A DNA stretch of 10,564 nucleotides. Origin: Actinomycetota bacterium. GTDB lineage: Bacteria > Actinomycetota > Thermoleophilia > Solirubrobacterales > Solirubrobacteraceae. Where the stretch lies: assembly GCA_019348575.1 (NCBI GenBank), contig JAHWJE010000021.1, positions 1 through 10,564 on the forward strand. Reading direction: 5' to 3'. The notes below the pieces were generated by a model. It ran no database searches and had not been told where the DNA came from. It saw nothing but the letters and a program-made list of their open reading frames with translations. Below are positions 6,966-10,564 of the stretch, piece after piece (within the stretch, counting starts at the first letter, position 1; every line of letters begins with the position of its first letter). Both the position numbers and the translations under genes were made by a program.

Positions 6966-8632
6966 GCCCCGCCCCGCCCACCGCGCAGCGCGACACGACC
7001 AGGGACGGGCTCGCGAACAAGGTCCAGTTCCGGCTGCTGACCGGATTCGAGCCGCTCTGGCGGACCGTCCGGCGCATCGACCCGCTCGAGCGGGTCGTCA
7101 ACCGCGTGCTGATCAACAACGGCATCATGAAGGCCGCCCCGCGGCCCTACCGCCTCAGCACGCTGAGCGACTACACGTCGATCGAGTCGCTGACCGACAA
7201 GACCTACAACAGCCGCCAGCTTGCGCCGGTGGCGCCGGGCGGGCCGGCGCTGCCCGATCCGCGCGAGGTGGCCGAGCTCTTCCTCCGCCCCGTCCGCCAG
7301 ACGCCAGACGGCGAGGTCGAGGTCATGCGCGAGTGCGCGAAGTCGACGGTCCTGTTCGCGTACTTCGCGCAGTGGTTCACCGACGGCTTCCTGCGCAGCC
7401 GCCGCGCCGAGCCGGATGCCGCGGAACGCTACGACGAGCTCGACCCGCGGCGCTACCGCGACATCACGCGCAGCGAGTCGACGCAGGAGATCGACATGAC
7501 GCCGCTCTACGGGATCGGTCGCGAGCAGACGCTCGCGCTGCGCGCGATGGAGGGCGGGCTGCTGAAGTCCCAGCAGATCGGCGGCGAGGAGTTCCCGCCG
7601 TTTCTCTGCGACGCGGCGGGCGCGATCAAGCCCGAGTTCGCGAGCCTCCCCGAGCCCGTCGGCTTCCGCAACCCGCGCCTGACGCCGGAGCAGAAGGCGC
7701 ACCTGTTCGCGATGGGCTCGGACGCCGGCAACTCGCAGATCGGCTACGCGATGCTCAACGTGCTCTTCCTGCGCGAGCACAACGCGATCGCGCGGGAGCT
7801 CGGAGACAAGCACCCGGCCTGGGACGACGAACGCGTGTTCCAGACCGCTCGCAACGTCGTGATCGTGCTGCTGATGAAGCTCGTGATCGAGGAGTACATC
7901 AACCACATCGCCCCCTACCGGTTTCGCTTCAAGCTGCACCCCGGGGGCTTCTCGAAGCAGCCGTGGATGCGGCCCAACTGGATCGCCGCCGAGTTCAACC
8001 TCCTCTACCGCTGGCACAGCCTCGTGCCGTCGACGATCGACGTCCACGGCGAGCCGCTCGCACTCGAGGACACGATCAACGACCCGCGGCTGCTGACCCG
8101 GCACGGGATCGGGCCGCTGTTCGACGACGCCTCGCGCCAGCGGGCGGGGGAGGTCGGGCTCTTCAACACCGCCGCCTTCTTCCATCGCATCACCACGCTG
8201 CCGAGCGTCGTGCAGTCGCGCGTCGTCAGGCTCCCGACCTACAACGACTACCGCGCCGACTGCAAGATGCCGCGGCTGGCGTCGTTTGACCAGCTGACGT
8301 CGAGCGTGCGCCTCCGGGAGGAGCTCGAGCGGCTCTACGGCACCGTCGACAGGGTCGAGTTCTACATCGGGATCTTCGCCGAGGATCCGCGGCCGAACTC
8401 CGTGCTGCCCGCGCTGCTGGGCACGATGGTCGGGCTGCACGCGTTCTCGCAGCTGCTGACGAACCCGCTGCTCGCGAAGGGGATCTGGGAGCACCCCGAC
8501 ACGTTCGCCGCGGAGGGCCGGCGGATCATCGCGCAGACCGACAGCCTCGCCACCCTCGTCAGGCGCAACCTGCCGCCCGGCGCGCCCGTGCCCGAGGTGC
8601 GCCTGACGCGCGCGGACTGGGTACGCGTGTAG
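6962..8632 (+). CDS. Cyclooxygenase-like animal-heme-peroxidase family protein (putative fatty-acid dioxygenase)
   Basis: The 556-residue product aligns over most of its length with prostaglandin H synthase from the membrane-binding region onward, without signal peptide or EGF domain. Visible matches include PYRLSTLSDYTSIES (COX: PTYNIAHDYISWES), FAYFAQWFTDGF (COX: FAFFAQHFTHQF), LREHNAIARELGDKHPAWDD, FQTAR, IEEYI and AEFNLLYRWHSL (COX: MEFNQLYHWHPL). Y349 corresponds to catalytic Tyr385, H352 to proximal heme ligand His388, Q137 to Gln203, and S496 probably to Ser530. The distal peroxidase His207 is D141, and the carboxylate-binding Arg120 looks to be Asn. Tyr-radical oxygenation of a fatty acid is therefore possible but ordinary peroxidase activity is doubtful. 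Arg/hydrophobic helices at about 20-60 may bind membrane. ATG 6962 overlaps the hydrolase stop; a catalase-like gene follows after five bases. The oxygenation product and substrate are inference. Confidence 0.85.
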   Translation: MSPAPPTAQRDTTRDGLANKVQFRLLTGFEPLWRTVRRIDPLERVVNRVLINNGIMKAAPRPYRLSTLSDYTSIESLTDKTYNSRQLAPVAPGGPALPDPREVAELFLRPVRQTPDGEVEVMRECAKSTVLFAYFAQWFTDGFLRSRRAEPDAAERYDELDPRRYRDITRSESTQEIDMTPLYGIGREQTLALRAMEGGLLKSQQIGGEEFPPFLCDAAGAIKPEFASLPEPVGFRNPRLTPEQKAHLFAMGSDAGNSQIGYAMLNVLFLREHNAIARELGDKHPAWDDERVFQTARNVVIVLLMKLVIEEYINHIAPYRFRFKLHPGGFSKQPWMRPNWIAAEFNLLYRWHSLVPSTIDVHGEPLALEDTINDPRLLTRHGIGPLFDDASRQRAGEVGLFNTAAFFHRITTLPSVVQSRVVRLPTYNDYRADCKMPRLASFDQLTSSVRLREELERLYGTVDRVEFYIGIFAEDPRPNSVLPALLGTMVGLHAFSQLLTNPLLAKGIWEHPDTFAAEGRRIIAQTDSLATLVRRNLPPGAPVPEVRLTRADWVRV

Positions 8633-8637
8633 GACGA

Positions 8638-9600
8638 ATGGACGCAAGCCCGCAAGAGCTCGGCGGTCCTGAGCGCGTCCAGCGCGCGATCGAGGCGATG
8701 GAGCGCTATGGCGGCACCGTTCCCGGCTTTCGCCGTGCTCACGGGCGCGGCATCGTCTGCCGCGGGTATTTCACCGCCACCGCCGAGGTGGCCGCGCTGA
8801 CGACCGCCGAGCACATGCAGGGCGACCGGATCGAGACCGTGGTCCGGCTCTCCAACAGCGCGTCGAGCCCCTATGCCGGCGACCGCAAGACCGTCCTCGG
8901 GCTCGGCGTGCGCTTCGAGCTGCCGTCGGGCGGCCACGCTTCGTGGGCGGCGCTGACGATCGACCGCGCCCCCTTCCGCGTGCCCGACGACTTCATCGCG
9001 CTGCAGTCCGCGACACGCCGCGGCCGCAACGGCAAGCCCAACCCGCTGCGCCTGGCGGCGCACGTCGCCACGCACGTCAAGAGCGTTCCCGGCATGCTCG
9101 CGGCCCTCCGTCACCCGTCGTCGCAGAGCTTCGCCCACGGCCTCTTCAACGGCCTGAACGCGTACTTCCTGGTCGACGCAGAAGGCCGGCGTCGCGCGTT
9201 TCGCTATCGCTGGATCCCCTCGGAGGACGGCAGCGCGCTGACCAGCGAGCAGGAGCGCACCTACCCGCCGCAGTACCTCCTCAGCGAGCTCCGCAACCGC
9301 CTCGCGAAGGCGCCCGTCACGTGGGCTCTCGTGTTCCAGATGGCCGAGCCGGGGGACGTGACCGACGACGTCACGAAGGTGTGGCCCCGGGAGCGGCGCC
9401 AGATCACCGCGGGCCGCCTCGTGGTCGAGCGGCCGCACGAGGACCAGGAGCTGGCCGACGACCTCGTGTTCGACCCGACCAAGGTCCCGCCCGGGATCGA
9501 GCTGTCCGATGACCCGATCCTGCACTTCCGCTCCGCTGCCTACAGCGAGTCCCACCGCCGCCGCGCGGCGGAGTCGCGGCCGAGCGTGCGCCCGGAGTAG
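8638..9600 (+). CDS. Small catalase-related heme protein (SrpA-like; possible hydroperoxide-converting enzyme)
   Basis: The 320-residue product belongs to the short, catalase-related hemoproteins rather than to classical catalases of about 480 or more residues. The distal-side motif RRAHGRGI has H35. The family end GIELSDDPILHFRSAAY gives R298 and Y302 in the RxxxY spacing of the catalase proximal Arg/Tyr heme ligand. The stretch where true catalases carry the distal Asn (NNTPvFF) reads LTIDRAPFR, so I do not see that Asn. It probably binds heme and reacts with peroxides, perhaps organic ones; catalase-related allene oxide synthases of corals show that the fold can rearrange fatty-acid hydroperoxides. 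ATG 8638 has AGGA at 8631-8634, overlapping the end of the preceding stop. As last gene of the operon, directly after the COX-like gene, it may use that enzyme's product. Its stop is four bases from that of the convergent gene. Confidence 0.83.
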   Translation: MDASPQELGGPERVQRAIEAMERYGGTVPGFRRAHGRGIVCRGYFTATAEVAALTTAEHMQGDRIETVVRLSNSASSPYAGDRKTVLGLGVRFELPSGGHASWAALTIDRAPFRVPDDFIALQSATRRGRNGKPNPLRLAAHVATHVKSVPGMLAALRHPSSQSFAHGLFNGLNAYFLVDAEGRRRAFRYRWIPSEDGSALTSEQERTYPPQYLLSELRNRLAKAPVTWALVFQMAEPGDVTDDVTKVWPRERRQITAGRLVVERPHEDQELADDLVFDPTKVPPGIELSDDPILHFRSAAYSESHRRRAAESRPSVRPE

Positions 9601-9604
9601 GCCG

Positions 9605-10114
9605 TCAGGTGCTCGCGATCTGCGCCGTGGTCGCGGGGGCGGCGCGCAGCGTCTGCAGCACGACGCAGTAGCGCTCCGTGAGCTTGAGCAGCGCGGCGAG
9701 CTGCTCCTCGTCGGCGCCGGGCGCGTCGAGCTCGAAGCGCAGGGCGATGCTGGCGAAGCCGACGGGCGCCTGCCGGTCGACCCCGAGCGTCCCGCGGAAG
9801 TCAAGCTCGCCGTCGGCGGTGATCGTGCCGCCCTCGAGCGGGATCTCGAGCGCCGTCGCGACCGCCTTCAGCGTGACGCCCGCGCAGGCGACGAGCGCCT
9901 CGAGCAGCATGTCGCCGGAGCACAGCAGGCTGCCGTCGCCGCCGGTCGCGGGGTGCAGCCCGGCCCTCGCGAGGGCTCTCCCGGTCTGCACGTTGCAGGC
10001 GATCTCGTCGTCGAGCGTGCCCGTCGCGGTGAGCGTCACGCGCGCGGCCTCGGGCTGCTCGGCGTAGCGCTCTTTGAGGGGCGCCTGCAGGGCGCGCAGG
10101 GCATCGCGGTCCAT
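9605..10114 (-). CDS. OsmC/Ohr-family protein
   Basis: The 169-residue minus-strand product resembles OsmC-family thiol peroxidases, which reduce organic hydroperoxides through two cysteines. C77 in EALVACAGVTL and C150 in ERYCVVLQTL sit at the family's two conserved positions; C40 and C65 are additional. An N-terminal extension (about 1-60) carrying LQAPLKERYAEQPEAA and GLHPATGGDG marks a subgroup rather than Ohr or OsmC proper, so the reaction is not certain. ATG 10114 is taken as the start. The frame is open further upstream to 10351 but those residues are antisense to the next gene and not family-like. It converges on the catalase-like gene and is divergent from the MmcQ-like gene across 24 bases. 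A role in clearing lipid hydroperoxides made by the neighbouring operon is attractive but unproven. Confidence 0.87.
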   Translation of the reverse strand: MDRDALRALQAPLKERYAEQPEAARVTLTATGTLDDEIACNVQTGRALARAGLHPATGGDGSLLCSGDMLLEALVACAGVTLKAVATALEIPLEGGTITADGELDFRGTLGVDRQAPVGFASIALRFELDAPGADEEQLAALLKLTERYCVVLQTLRAAPATTAQIAST

Positions 10115-10122
10115 GGTCGCGG

Positions 10123-10132
10123 ACGCTACCTT
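10123..10132. promoter_or_regulatory. Candidate overlapping divergent -10 elements between OsmC-like and MmcQ-like genes
   Basis: On the plus strand TACCTT (10127-10132) ends six bases before ATG 10139. On the minus strand TAGCGT (10128-10123) ends eight bases before ATG 10114. Both fit the TANNNT form of actinobacterial -10 elements at the distance expected for leaderless or nearly leaderless mRNAs, and they share the TA at 10127-10128. Neither gene has a convincing ribosome binding site. No clear -35 is seen. Confidence 0.33.
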
Positions 10133-10138
10133 GTCGCG

Positions 10139-10534
10139 ATGCCCAACTGGGAGGACGTGGTCGCGCTCGGGACGCGGCTGCCGGGCGTGGAGGTCGGGAC
10201 CTCGTACGGCACGGCGGCGCTGCGCGTACGCGGCAAGGGCATGTGCCGGATGCGTACCAACCCCGACGCGCTCGTCATCCGTGTCACGGACATGGGCGAG
10301 CGCGAGGCGCTGCTGCAGGGCGACCCGGCGGTGTTCTTCACGACCCCGCACTACGACGGCTGGCCGTACGTGCTCGTGCGCCTCGAGGCCGTCGATCCGG
10401 TCGAGCTGGGCGAGCTGCTGGAGGACGCGTGGCGGGTGTTCGCCGCCAAGCGGGTGGTGGCGGCGTGGGACGCCGAGCAGGAGCGAGCGGGGGAGCAGGC
10501 GTCGCGCGCGCGGTGTGAGCGCAACGGCGGGTAG
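10139..10534 (+). CDS. MmcQ/YjbR family protein
   Basis: The 131-residue soluble product matches the MmcQ/YjbR family (CyaY-like fold, often annotated DNA-binding without good evidence). Recognisable features are LPGVEVGTSYGTAALRVRGKG near the start (about 14-34), EREALLQGDPAVFFTTPHYDGWPYVLVRL in the middle, and LLEDAWRVFAAKRVVAAW near residue 110. The family is about 115-125 residues, so the last 15 or so residues (Glu/Arg/Ala-rich) are an ordinary tail. ATG 10139 is chosen because homology begins within ten residues; the upstream open frame is antisense to the OsmC-like gene. No ribosome binding site is seen, which suits a leaderless mRNA. The molecular function is unknown. The remaining 30 bases of the window hold nothing I can call. 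Confidence 0.85.
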   Translation: MPNWEDVVALGTRLPGVEVGTSYGTAALRVRGKGMCRMRTNPDALVIRVTDMGEREALLQGDPAVFFTTPHYDGWPYVLVRLEAVDPVELGELLEDAWRVFAAKRVVAAWDAEQERAGEQASRARCERNGG

Positions 10535-10564
10535 GCCGCGCGCGGCGCGAGGCGGCTGCGCATC

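Noticed and set aside
6878..8647. Minus-strand open frame of about 590 codons opposite the COX-like gene
   Set aside because: The plus strand has a full-length alignment to cyclooxygenase; the antisense product has no recognisable fold or motif.
9558..9571. Perfect 14-base palindrome CCGCCGCGCGGCGG near the end of the catalase-like gene as a terminator
   Set aside because: It lies inside the coding sequence in a GC-rich repeat of Arg codons, has no T-run, and would form only a very short stem.
8638..9600. Calling the last operon gene a true catalase
   Set aside because: It is much shorter than classical catalases and I cannot find the distal Asn.
10135..10351. OsmC-like gene extended upstream to a minus-strand start at 10351
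   Set aside because: The extra residues are antisense to the MmcQ-like gene and do not resemble OsmC proteins; the family N-terminus fits ATG 10114.
1..10564. CRISPR arrays, tRNA/rRNA genes, insertion sequences or phage genes
   Set aside because: No spaced direct repeats, tRNA-like folds, rRNA segments, transposase motifs or terminal inverted repeats were found by eye.

Overview
The window looks like high-GC actinobacterial DNA, most likely from Thermoleophilia/Solirubrobacterales. That placement is an inference from the strong G/C third-position bias, GTG/TTG starts, a type II dehydroquinase with an HGVNL (not NGPNL) N-terminal motif, and MmcQ/OsmC/heme-protein types I associate with that group. 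The first ~390 bases are different. They encode the N-terminal part of a nitrate/sulfonate/taurine-type ABC permease with less GC-rich, proteobacterium-like codon use. The permease stops abruptly and runs through an unidentified coding-like stretch into the actinobacterial sequence, so this edge is either a rearrangement or an assembly/cloning chimera.

Layout: broken permease (1-387); transition zone with nothing I can name (388-608); aroQ (609-1058) overlapping an M24 Xaa-Pro peptidase (1055-2128); a polytopic GT-C-like membrane protein (2177-3421). A promoter-like sequence (3450-3478) then precedes four tightly packed plus-strand genes: a GMC-family FAD oxidoreductase with an extra C-terminal domain (3495-5912), an alpha/beta hydrolase with a probable Cys nucleophile (5922-6965), a cyclooxygenase/animal-heme-peroxidase homolog (6962-8632) and a small catalase-related heme protein (8638-9600). 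The window closes with a minus-strand OsmC-family gene (9605-10114), convergent with the catalase-like gene, and a divergent MmcQ/YjbR gene (10139-10534).

The most interesting part is the four-gene operon. The COX-like protein keeps the residues equivalent to the catalytic tyrosine (Y349) and proximal heme histidine (H352) of cyclooxygenase, but has Asp in place of the distal peroxidase histidine (D141). The next gene encodes a mini-catalase-type heme protein in which I cannot find the distal Asn of true catalases. A heme fatty-acid dioxygenase paired with a separate hydroperoxide-processing hemoprotein recalls fungal Ppo fusions (COX domain plus P450) and coral lipoxygenase-allene oxide synthase fusions (where the synthase is catalase-related). 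The flavin oxidoreductase and hydrolase could act on the same lipid or sterol. I propose a candidate bacterial oxylipin or lipid-oxidation cassette; substrate and chemistry are inference.
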